From positions 1 through 7,147 of the forward strand of contig DATGYC010000358.1 in assembly GCA_035298385.1 (NCBI GenBank): DNA of 7,147 bases. The letters are read 5' to 3'. Source of the stretch: DATGYC01 sp035298385. Its GTDB lineage: Bacteria > Bacillota > Sulfobacillia > Symbiobacteriales > Symbiobacteriaceae. Positions 1 through 5,075 of this stretch are shown here, piece by piece. A program made the translations under genes and the position numbers. How positions within the stretch are numbered: the first letter of the stretch is position 1; each line of letters begins with the position of its first letter. The notes under the pieces are model-generated. The model was not told the origin of the DNA and made no database searches. It worked only from the letters and a program-made list of their open reading frames with translations.

Positions 1-1
1 C

Positions 2-208
2 CGCCGTGTCGTCAACATCCGGCTGACGGAGAAGGGCAAGGATGTGCTGGCGATCAAGCAAGAGATGGCCAAGGAGCTGGCGGAGATCGCCCGCATCTGG
101 TCGTCGGATGAGCGCTCGATCATGATGCGCTCGCTGGAGCGACTCTACGGCGAGCTGAAGTCCGACCAATCCAAGGCGCCGGTCGAGCCGGCCACGGAGG
201 CCATGTAA
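2..208 (+). CDS. MarR-family transcriptional regulator, C-terminal fragment (cut by left edge)
   Basis: The open frame enters from the left edge and gives 68 residues before TAA at 206-208. It begins RRVVNIRLTEKGKDVL. This is the usual end of the winged-helix wing of MarR regulators (D-R-R-x(n)-LTxKG), followed by the long C-terminal dimerisation helices, here rich in Lys, Glu and Leu. MarR proteins are dimeric DNA-binding repressors that often respond to small aromatic ligands and frequently control efflux pumps. The DNA-recognition helix lies outside the window, so ligand and target cannot be judged. The tail KAPVEPATEAM is probably disordered. A strong terminator follows 14 bases after the stop, so this is the last gene of its transcript. 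An MdtG-like pump lies about 1.7 kb downstream and could be a target, but that is only inferred from proximity. Confidence 0.8.
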   Translation, partial: RRVVNIRLTEKGKDVLAIKQEMAKELAEIARIWSSDERSIMMRSLERLYGELKSDQSKAPVEPATEAM

Positions 209-222
209 GACTGAACATACAG

Positions 223-257
223 GGGCGCCCGCATCCAGCGATGCGGGCGCCCTTTTT
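223..257 (+). terminator. Intrinsic terminator of the MarR-type gene
   Basis: A perfect 13-bp GC-rich stem (223-235 with 240-252) closes a four-base loop CAGC and is followed at once by TTTTT at 253-257. It lies 14 bases after the regulator stop codon. The convergent flippase gene ends at 262, so the same hairpin may also slow transcription from the other side. However, the sequence left of the stem gives no T-run on the - strand, so efficient termination is expected only for + strand transcripts. Confidence 0.92.
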
Positions 258-261
258 CGGT

Positions 262-1833
262 TTAGAACGGCCAGATTCGCTCGATTCGTTCGCTGAACGG
301 CCGCATCAGCCCCGCCAGCTCATGCCGCTTGATCGCTCCCGTCAGGAGCAGGACCCCCACGTAGAGCGGCGCCGCCGCCACCAGCACCCCACAGAAGAGG
401 CCCAGGTTCTCCAGGTGCAGCAGATGCGCCTGCGCCGCCAGGAAGAGCGCCCCGCCCATCACGATCGAGGCGAGTGTCGGCCCGCCCAGGATCTCCGACC
501 AGGGGAGCGGCTCCTTCAGCTGGTTCGCCAAGGAGATCCCGTTTAGCAGGCTGGCAATCGTGAACATCATGACCGAGGCGAAGGCGACGCCCAGGACGTC
601 GATCCCCCGGATTGGGGCGAGCAGGCCATCGAGCGCCAGCTTGAAGGCCATGCCGATCATCAGGTTTCGCATCGGCTCGCCCGTCCGGCCCAGCGCCTGC
701 AGGTAGGCCGTCATCAGCCAGGTGAGTGGCCCCAGGAAGGCGACCGGCGCCAGCAGCGCCAGCGGCCGGGCCGCGGTCGGCTCGGCGAAGAGCTGGGCGA
801 TCGCCCCGGAGAGGAGCGCCGCCGCCACCGCCACCGGCAGGCAGATCATCGCCGTCGCCCGCAGGCCCAGCACCGCCCGGGCGTGGACCCGCTCCGGCTG
901 CTTGGCCGCCTGCGCCGCCGTCAGGACCGGCCCGAGGGCGTTGCCCAGGGCGTTGGTCAGGATCACCGGGAACCAGACCATCTGCACGGCGATGCCCGAG
1001 TAGGCCCCGTAGAGCGTCGTCGCAGCGGACTGCTCATAGCCCGCTGAGAGGAAGCCCCGCTGGACCAAGCCTACATCAATGAGGTTCAGCAACGGCATCA
1101 GGACCGAAGCGATCGTCACCGGCCAGGCCATCCGGATCATCCGGCGGACGATGATCACCGGGCGCTCCGGCTTGCCCCACTCCCCTTCAGCCTCCGCCTG
1201 CTCCCGCACCTGCCGGATGATCCAGGCCATGTAGAGCAGGGAGGCGAAGCAGCCCGCCGTGATCCCCAGCGCCGCGCCGGCGGCGGCGTACTCGCGCCCC
1301 AGCTTGGCCAACCAGAGGGCGCCCAGAATCGTGGCGACCATCTTCGTCGCCTGCTCCAGGGTCTGCGCCGTCGCCGTCGGGGTCATCCGCTTGAGCCCCT
1401 GCAGGTAGTTCCGGTAGATCGAATCCAGCGCCGCCAGCAGGATCGCTGGGGCGACCGCCAGGAGCGACCAGTAGATCCGGTCCTCGCCCAGCATGTGCGC
1501 CAGCGGCCGCGCCGCCAGCAGCAAGACCAGGCAGGCCAAGCCACCAGCGACCAGCGTAAACTGAAGGGCGAGGGTCAAAACCTGGTCCGCCGCCCGCTTC
1601 CGCCCCTGGGCCGCATACTCGGCCACCAGGTTCTGCACCGCCACCGGCACCCCGCCCGCCGCCAGGTGGTAGAGGGCGTAGAAGGCTGGCAGGGCCATCT
1701 GGTAGATCCCCAGACCCTCGGCAGTGATCAGCCGGGTGAGCGGCACCCGGACCAGCAGGTTAGAGATCTTGATAAAGAGGCCGGCAACCGCCAAGGCGGC
1801 GGCGCCCTTCAGGAGTGATTCACGCTGGCTCAC
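262..1833 (-). CDS. SpoVB/MurJ-type polysaccharide or lipid II flippase (MOP superfamily)
   Basis: With the GTG start at 1833 the product is 523 residues, close to B. subtilis SpoVB and its paralogues (about 520-540). It begins MSQRESLLKGAAALAVAGL, which matches the typical start of the family (SFLKG-x-hydrophobic). Next come KISNLLVRVPLTRLITAEGL near residues 22-41 and the AGGVPVAV segment near 59-66, both hallmarks of the SpoVB/YtgP group. The rest is a run of about a dozen or more hydrophobic helices with short basic loops, as expected for an inner-membrane exporter of undecaprenyl-linked glycans. An in-frame ATG at 1887 would give 541 residues. I prefer GTG 1833 because a purine-rich GGAGGGGGGAG sits just before it and family homology starts there. 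The substrate could be lipid II (MurJ-like role), a spore peptidoglycan precursor or a surface polysaccharide unit; the sequence alone does not decide. The gene is divergent from the efflux pump. Confidence 0.88.
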   Translation of the reverse strand: MSQRESLLKGAAALAVAGLFIKISNLLVRVPLTRLITAEGLGIYQMALPAFYALYHLAAGGVPVAVQNLVAEYAAQGRKRAADQVLTLALQFTLVAGGLACLVLLLAARPLAHMLGEDRIYWSLLAVAPAILLAALDSIYRNYLQGLKRMTPTATAQTLEQATKMVATILGALWLAKLGREYAAAGAALGITAGCFASLLYMAWIIRQVREQAEAEGEWGKPERPVIIVRRMIRMAWPVTIASVLMPLLNLIDVGLVQRGFLSAGYEQSAATTLYGAYSGIAVQMVWFPVILTNALGNALGPVLTAAQAAKQPERVHARAVLGLRATAMICLPVAVAAALLSGAIAQLFAEPTAARPLALLAPVAFLGPLTWLMTAYLQALGRTGEPMRNLMIGMAFKLALDGLLAPIRGIDVLGVAFASVMMFTIASLLNGISLANQLKEPLPWSEILGGPTLASIVMGGALFLAAQAHLLHLENLGLFCGVLVAAAPLYVGVLLLTGAIKRHELAGLMRPFSERIERIWPF

Positions 1834-1956
1834 GACGGCTCCCCCCTCCATCAGAAGGGTATGCGGCCAAGCTCCAGCCATGTCCACCCAATCAACAGGA
1901 TTACCGCCAGGATATATCGAATAAGACCTGCATCATTCGGGAGGCGAAGATAAAAC
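1834..1956. promoter_or_regulatory. Divergent intergenic region between flippase and efflux pump
   Basis: These 123 bases must carry the start signals for both divergent genes. The part from about 1890 to 1955 is clearly richer in A and T than the flanks. On the + strand TCAACA (1892-1897) and TATATC (1913-1918) resemble -35 and -10 boxes, but with only 15 bases between them they are a weak match. GGGAGG at 1939-1944 is the ribosome binding site for ATG 1957. I see no convincing - strand promoter and no clear operator palindrome, so MarR control of the pump cannot be read from this stretch. Confidence 0.4.
1839..1849 (-). promoter_or_regulatory. Shine-Dalgarno deciding the GTG start of the flippase gene
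   Basis: Read on the - strand, GGAGGGGGGAG lies 5-11 bases before GTG 1833, depending on which G-rich part pairs with 16S rRNA. The upstream in-frame ATG at 1887 has only a weak GGGTGG before it. The in-frame ATG at 1851 runs straight into this G-rich site, so the site would lie inside its own coding sequence. Confidence 0.6.
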
Positions 1957-3210
1957 ATGGATCAACCCGCCATCACCGACGCCGCCGCCAAACGGAACCT
2001 GGTGATCCTCTGGATCGGCTGCTTCCTTGCCTCCTGCTCCTTCTCCCTGGTGATGCCCTTCCTCCCCCGCTTCATTAGTGAGCTGGGCGTCACGGAGAAC
2101 CTCTACGTCTGGGCCGGCTGGACCTACGCCATCACCTTCGTCTCCTCCGCCATCATGTCGCCCATCTGGGGCAACCTGGCCGACCGGTACGGCCGCAAGC
2201 CGATGATCATCCGGTCCGGCCTCTCGATCGCCACCATCTACCTCCTGATGTCCCTCGTTACCGGGCCCTACCAGCTCTTCGGGCTGCGGATCCTCAACGG
2301 CGTCTTCTCCGGCTTCATCCCCTCCTCGATCGCCCTGCTGGGCACCAACTCCCGGGAGGAGAAGGTCGGCCGCTACCTAGCGATCCTGCAGACCGGCTCC
2401 GCCTCCGGCCAGATCCTCGGCCCGATGATCGGCGGGCTCCTGGCGGACCTCCTGGGCATCCGCCCCTCGATGCAGGTCGGCTCCGTCCTCGTCCTGCTCG
2501 GCACCCTGATCGTGATCTGGGGTGTCAAGGAGCGCAAGCTCGGCCTCGGCAAGACGAAGACCTCACCGATCCAGGATATGAGCCTGGCCATGCACAACAA
2601 GGGCCTCTTCGCCCTCCTGATCTCCACGATGCTGGTCAGCCTCTCCCTGCAGTCGCTGGAGCCGATCCTGACCGAGTACGTCCGCACCCTGGCGCCCACC
2701 CCCCTGCTGGAGCAGGTGACCGGGTTCCTGGTCGGCTCGAACGCGGAGGCGACGGTCTCCGGCTTCATCTTCGCCCTGCCGGCGATCGCCACGATCTTCT
2801 TTGCGCCGCGGTGGGCCAACCTGGGTGAGAAGATCGGCTTCCCCAAGCTGCTGGCGATCGGTCTGCTGCTGGCTGGGCTCCTGGCGATGCCGCAGGCGCT
2901 GGCCAAGACGACCGGGATGATGGTCCTTCTCCGCTTTACGTACGGGATCATGACGGCGGCGGTCCAGCCGGCGATCAACGCCGCCCTGGCGGCGGCGGTC
3001 GATCCCTCGTTCCGGGGGCGGGCCTTTGGGATCAACCAGTCGTTCTCCTTTGTCGGGGCGGTCCTGGGGCCGACCGGTGGGGGCTATATAGCCGACTACC
3101 TGGGCCCACGGTGGGTCTTCGTGACGACGGGGGCGCTGTTGATGATCGCCTCGCTCTGGGTCTACCGGCGCCTGGCGACTCGGCTGGCCGCGGTGCAGGC
3201 AACGCACTGA
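1957..3210 (+). CDS. MFS multidrug efflux transporter, MdtG-like
   Basis: This 417-residue protein has the length and 12-helix hydrophobic pattern of drug:H+ antiporters of the major facilitator superfamily. Its start (KRNLVILWIGCFLASCSFSL then VMPFLPRFISELGV, residues 12-45) closely follows E. coli MdtG as I remember it. MFS motif A is at residues 72-81 (GNLADRYGRK), in the cytoplasmic loop between helices 2 and 3. The antiporter motif C-like segment GQILGPMIGG is at 151-160, and its second-half counterpart GPTGGGYIAD is at 371-380. A longer polar loop near 190-215 separates the two six-helix halves. ATG 1957 is preceded by GGGAGG 12 bases upstream. The role is presumably proton-driven export of hydrophobic drugs; the substrate is unknown. 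No terminator is visible after the stop, so transcripts may read into the ADP-ribosyltransferase module. Confidence 0.9.
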   Translation: MDQPAITDAAAKRNLVILWIGCFLASCSFSLVMPFLPRFISELGVTENLYVWAGWTYAITFVSSAIMSPIWGNLADRYGRKPMIIRSGLSIATIYLLMSLVTGPYQLFGLRILNGVFSGFIPSSIALLGTNSREEKVGRYLAILQTGSASGQILGPMIGGLLADLLGIRPSMQVGSVLVLLGTLIVIWGVKERKLGLGKTKTSPIQDMSLAMHNKGLFALLISTMLVSLSLQSLEPILTEYVRTLAPTPLLEQVTGFLVGSNAEATVSGFIFALPAIATIFFAPRWANLGEKIGFPKLLAIGLLLAGLLAMPQALAKTTGMMVLLRFTYGIMTAAVQPAINAALAAAVDPSFRGRAFGINQSFSFVGAVLGPTGGGYIADYLGPRWVFVTTGALLMIASLWVYRRLATRLAAVQATH

Positions 3211-3224
3211 CGCCGCGACCGTCC

Positions 3225-3253
3225 TTGAAAATATTCCGTCAATGATATATGAT
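3225..3253 (+). promoter_or_regulatory. Sigma-A-type promoter of the ADP-ribosyltransferase module
   Basis: TTGAAA (3225-3230) and TATGAT (3248-3253) each match five of six consensus positions and are separated by the ideal 17 bases. Transcription would start near 3260. That leaves a leader of about 28 bases before GTG 3289, which supports that start over the upstream GTG at 3265. I see no clear operator palindrome over the promoter. Confidence 0.75.
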
Positions 3254-3277
3254 CGATTCACCATGTGAACGACAGGC

Positions 3278-3282
3278 AGGGG
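3278..3282 (+). promoter_or_regulatory. Shine-Dalgarno deciding the GTG 3289 start
   Basis: AGGGG lies six bases before GTG 3289. The in-frame GTG at 3265 has no purine-rich site and would lie only about five bases after the predicted transcript start. The ATG at 3263 is followed directly by TGA and cannot be used. Confidence 0.6.
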
Positions 3283-3288
3283 TTCAGC

Positions 3289-3837
3289 GTGGACAAGCGA
3301 GTGGTCACACTCTACCACGGAACGCATCACCTCTACGCAGCCACACTCCGTGAGTTTGGCATCCGTGTTGACGTAAGTAACCGGGCCCTGGACTTTGGGC
3401 CCGGTTTCTACATGACCACATCGCGCCATCAAGCGACACTATGGGCTGAACGTCTTTGTAATAGGCGCTTCATGCCGGTTCCATCATTCGCACTCCGGTT
3501 ACTGGAGAGGATCGGAGTGGCAGAGTCTGAACTCATGACTGTTAAGAAGCTACCTCGCCTCATTTCAGTCAGTTTCGATTGGGCAGACTTAGAGCGGCGT
3601 TTTCCGGGCAGAATCTTCGTTGCGGGGCCAGAGTGGCAGGCACTCGTTAGCCGCTGCCGAAACGACCGATCCTACCGCCACCCCTACCTGTGGGTCCGTG
3701 GCCCGGTGGCAGACGGTGGCCTCACTGGTCCTGAAAGCGGAATTGTGGCATACCAAGGATTCGACCAGGTCAGTATTCACGAGCAAGTCGTAGCCTGGTT
3801 TGTACAGAGGGAGGGGATTGGCATTGAAGAGCCGTGA
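3289..3837 (+). CDS. DUF3990-like predicted ADP-ribosyltransferase, candidate toxin
   Basis: The 182-residue product begins VVTLYHGTHH (H10-G11), the first strand of the ADP-ribosyltransferase fold with the NAD-contacting His. DFGPGFYMTT follows at 35-44 and QATLWA at 48-53. This FGxGFYxTT-x(n)-QAxxWA signature is what I recall for the DUF3990 family. Further matches are a Trp-centred segment EWQALVSRCRN (115-125), GPVADGG (138-144) and a terminal QVSIHEQ (160-166), resembling the Q[IV]SFHT block near the family's end. No signal peptide or membrane helix is seen, so it should act in the cytoplasm, transferring ADP-ribose from NAD to an unknown target or otherwise using NAD. GTG 3289 is chosen for its Shine-Dalgarno and because family members start just before LYHG. 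Its end overlaps the downstream small gene by 14 bases. GC and codon use are lower and more mixed than in neighbouring genes, suggesting transfer. The toxin role is inferred from fold and context. Confidence 0.75.
   Translation: MDKRVVTLYHGTHHLYAATLREFGIRVDVSNRALDFGPGFYMTTSRHQATLWAERLCNRRFMPVPSFALRLLERIGVAESELMTVKKLPRLISVSFDWADLERRFPGRIFVAGPEWQALVSRCRNDRSYRHPYLWVRGPVADGGLTGPESGIVAYQGFDQVSIHEQVVAWFVQREGIGIEEP
3379..3406 (+). repeat. Perfect inverted repeat inside the ADP-ribosyltransferase gene
   Basis: AACCGGGCCC (3379-3388) and GGGCCCGGTT (3397-3406) are exact reverse complements around an eight-base loop. The right arm runs into one more T, giving TTT at 3405-3407 before C. The repeat covers the codons for N31 to G39, most of the conserved DFGPGFY block. 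It has the form of a weak intrinsic terminator or attenuator within the coding region. Confidence 0.7.
3807..3816 (+). promoter_or_regulatory. Shine-Dalgarno deciding the TTG start of the small partner gene
   Basis: GAGGGAGGGG lies inside the last codons of the upstream gene. The GGAGG core is nine bases before TTG 3824. The site implies deliberate translation of the downstream frame, coupled to ribosomes finishing the upstream gene. Confidence 0.65.
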
Positions 3838-4063
3838 GGTACTGATCCAAGATCACTATGAGGCTGTGGTTAGCGAACTGACCGGGCGGCACCATCTCTC
3901 CCTGCCTATGGCGATCAAATATCTGCAAGAGACCGGCTTTAAGACGGAATTTGATCGGGATCCTGACGCCTATCTTCACATCATGCCATGTGACTTAGTG
4001 GCCGAGATGCTACGGCAGAATCCGCCGCCCCTCAGGGCGGATCAGGCCAACGTACCTAATTAA
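3824..4063 (+). CDS. Small hypothetical protein, candidate antitoxin or partner of the ADP-ribosyltransferase
   Basis: The 79-residue product (MKSREVLIQDHYEAVVSELT...) is predicted soluble. It seems to have a helix near 3-20, another near 26-36 (SLPMAIKYLQE), a short DPDAYLHIM segment and a helix DLVAEMLRQ near 57-65, with a Pro-rich tail. I do not recognise a family with confidence. DUF3990 genes are often paired with small proteins such as DUF3791, and the helix-plus-short-motif layout is loosely similar, but key residues do not line up well by eye. TTG 3824 is preferred over in-frame TTGs at 3800 and 3818 because of its spacing from GAGGGAGGGG. It overlaps the upstream gene's end by 14 bases, implying one transcript and coupled translation. 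Two hairpins follow its stop. An antitoxin or immunity role is inferred only from position and size. Confidence 0.65.
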   Translation: MKSREVLIQDHYEAVVSELTGRHHLSLPMAIKYLQETGFKTEFDRDPDAYLHIMPCDLVAEMLRQNPPPLRADQANVPN

Positions 4064-4076
4064 AGCGACAAGCAAA

Positions 4077-4114
4077 GCTAGAGCCCGCCCCCAGCGATGG
4101 GAGCGGGCTCTAGC
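4077..4114 (+). terminator. Hairpin after the ADP-ribosyltransferase module, terminator-like
   Basis: GCTAGAGCCCGC (4077-4088) pairs perfectly with GCGGGCTCTAGC (4103-4114). Inner C and G runs (4089-4092 and 4099-4101) can extend the stem. It starts 14 bases after the small gene's stop. The downstream sequence GTTCCTC has no real T-run, so it may stabilise the mRNA end or act together with the next hairpin rather than terminate alone. Confidence 0.6.
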
Positions 4115-4152
4115 GTTCCTCAAATGGTGACGCGAAGCATTTTACCAACAAA

Positions 4153-4185
4153 AATCGGTAGCCGCGAGTGACGCAGCTACCGATT
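4153..4185. terminator. Bidirectional intrinsic terminator between convergent genes
   Basis: AATCGGTAGC (4153-4162) pairs with GCTACCGATT (4176-4185). Inside, GCG and CGC add three pairs after one mismatch, leaving a five-base loop. On the + strand the stem is followed by CTTTT (4186-4190). On the - strand it is followed by T-rich sequence, the complement of CAACAAA just left of the stem, so that GATT continues as TTTGTTGG. It sits 24 bases beyond the stop of the - strand SLH gene and is well placed to end both transcripts. Confidence 0.85.
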
Positions 4186-4209
4186 CTTTTGCCGATTGTG
4201 ACCTGCGGC

Positions 4210-4848
4210 TTACTGGGCCGACAAGATACGGTCGATCAGGACCGCAACCTGGGCCAGGGTGAGGGTCGAGTCGGCGCGGAAGGTACCGTCCTCGAAGCCC
4301 TTGAAGATGCCCAGGTCCTTCAGGGCGAGCAGGATACCGTTGTCCGCAGCGGAGAGGCCGAGGGTGTCGTTGAAGGCGAGGGTCGGCTTGGACGACGGCT
4401 GGACGCCGAGGGCCGTCGCCAGGATCTTGGCGAACTGGAGGCGGGAGATGTTCCCGTTCGCATCAGCGGCGCCCGCAAGGCCAGCCTGGGTAGCCTTGGC
4501 GGTGGCGGTCGCATCGTCATCGGTCTTGGACGCAATGCCAAGGACCTTGGCGAAGATCCCCATGGTCGTATTGTAGGAGAGAGGGGCGTTCAGGTTCAGC
4601 TGGCCGTTGGCGTCCGGGGTGATCAGGCCGGCCTGGAGCAGGACGACGGCCGAGCCAGCAGACCAGTCGTCAGCCGGGACGTCCTTGACGCCATAGGTGG
4701 CGAGGTTGGTCTGGACCTGGGTAGCAGGGGTGTTCTCACCCTTGCCGCCGTAGACGGCGCTGGGGACGGTAGCAGCGGCAGCGGTGGCCGCAACGGTGAG
4801 GGAGAGCAGGGCGGCGCACGCGAGGGCGGCCAACTTCCGAGTCTTCAA
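4210..4848 (-). CDS. Secreted small SLH-repeat protein
   Basis: The 212-residue product starts with a clear Sec signal peptide: basic MKTRK, a hydrophobic core, and a cleavage site probably after the Ala run near residue 26. The mature protein is almost only S-layer homology material. There is one unit near 58-104, a partial unit near 122-149 (ISRLQFAKILATALGV) and a full unit near 158-209, including GIFKGFEDGTFRADSTLTLA. SLH domains anchor proteins to pyruvylated secondary wall polysaccharide, usually through a TRAE-like motif. Here that motif is altered in two units (SYNT and TLAQ), while the middle one keeps an Arg (ISRLQF). There is no extra catalytic or adhesive domain. The TTG start at 4848 is supported by AAGGAGGA eight bases upstream. 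The gene has its own promoter and terminator, so it is a single-gene transcript. It may be a surface-layer accessory or cell-wall-associated protein. Confidence 0.88.
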   Translation of the reverse strand: MKTRKLAALACAALLSLTVAATAAAATVPSAVYGGKGENTPATQVQTNLATYGVKDVPADDWSAGSAVVLLQAGLITPDANGQLNLNAPLSYNTTMGIFAKVLGIASKTDDDATATAKATQAGLAGAADANGNISRLQFAKILATALGVQPSSKPTLAFNDTLGLSAADNGILLALKDLGIFKGFEDGTFRADSTLTLAQVAVLIDRILSAQ

Positions 4849-4856
4849 GATTAGGT

Positions 4857-4864
4857 TCCTCCTT
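4857..4864 (-). promoter_or_regulatory. Strong Shine-Dalgarno of the SLH gene, TTG start
   Basis: AAGGAGGA on the - strand lies eight bases before TTG 4848. A near-perfect site with ideal spacing makes the rare start codon convincing and suggests high translation. Confidence 0.85.
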
Positions 4865-4867
4865 CAA

Positions 4868-4900
4868 ATGTATGTAGTGCCAGTCCGAAAAGGCATACAT
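4868..4900 (-). repeat. Inverted repeat in the leader of the SLH gene
   Basis: Read on the - strand, ATGTATG (4900-4894) and CATACAT (4874-4868) are exact reverse complements 19 bases apart. They lie in the predicted untranslated leader, ending only three bases before the Shine-Dalgarno. The loop also holds GCC and GGC, which could form a smaller alternative pairing. It could stabilise the mRNA 5' end or control access to the ribosome binding site. Confidence 0.5.
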
Positions 4901-4912
4901 GTACTCCCATAC

Positions 4913-4941
4913 ACTATAATGCATTTCTGTTATCGGGACAA
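4913..4941 (-). promoter_or_regulatory. Sigma-A-type promoter of the SLH gene
   Basis: On the - strand, TTGTCC (4941-4936, four of six matches) and TATAGT (4918-4913, five of six) are separated by exactly 17 bases. Transcription would begin near 4906, giving a leader of about 58 bases before TTG 4848. Confidence 0.65.
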
Positions 4942-5075
4942 CGGATGTGCGTACCCATGTTTGAAATAATGGCGAATTGATGCCACTTCGGGCCGCTAGA
5001 TATTTGGGCGACGCAGGAAGATCAGTCCCGCCTGCGAATCAGTAAGGATCAATCTTTTTCGTAGTGAGGCGTGTT

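Noticed and set aside
3211..3264. Search for a terminator, attachment site or insertion-sequence end between the transporter and the ART module
   Set aside because: I see no stem with a T-run, no terminal inverted repeats and no duplicated flanks matching the sequence beyond 4063. Only the promoter is supported.
2373..3432. Long open frames on the - strand opposite the MFS transporter and the start of the ART gene
   Set aside because: They encode Arg/Gln/Pro-rich sequence with no recognisable domain or ribosome site, as expected from reverse frames of a GC-rich gene. The + strand frame has clear MFS motifs.
4168..4854. A + strand open frame of 228 residues opposite the SLH gene
   Set aside because: It is Gly/Glu/Arg-rich with no domain. 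The - strand frame has a signal peptide, SLH repeats, Shine-Dalgarno, promoter and terminator.
4915..4920. A perfect TATAAT on the + strand that could serve the ligase-like gene
   Set aside because: There is no acceptable -35 box 15-19 bases upstream, and the motif is the reverse side of the - strand TATAGT box that fits a promoter with 17-base spacing.
5012..5036. Inverted repeat CGCAGG/CCTGCG before the ligase-like gene
   Set aside because: It has only six pairs and a 14-17 base scale loop without a directly following T-run or other support, so it is too weak to call a terminator or operator.
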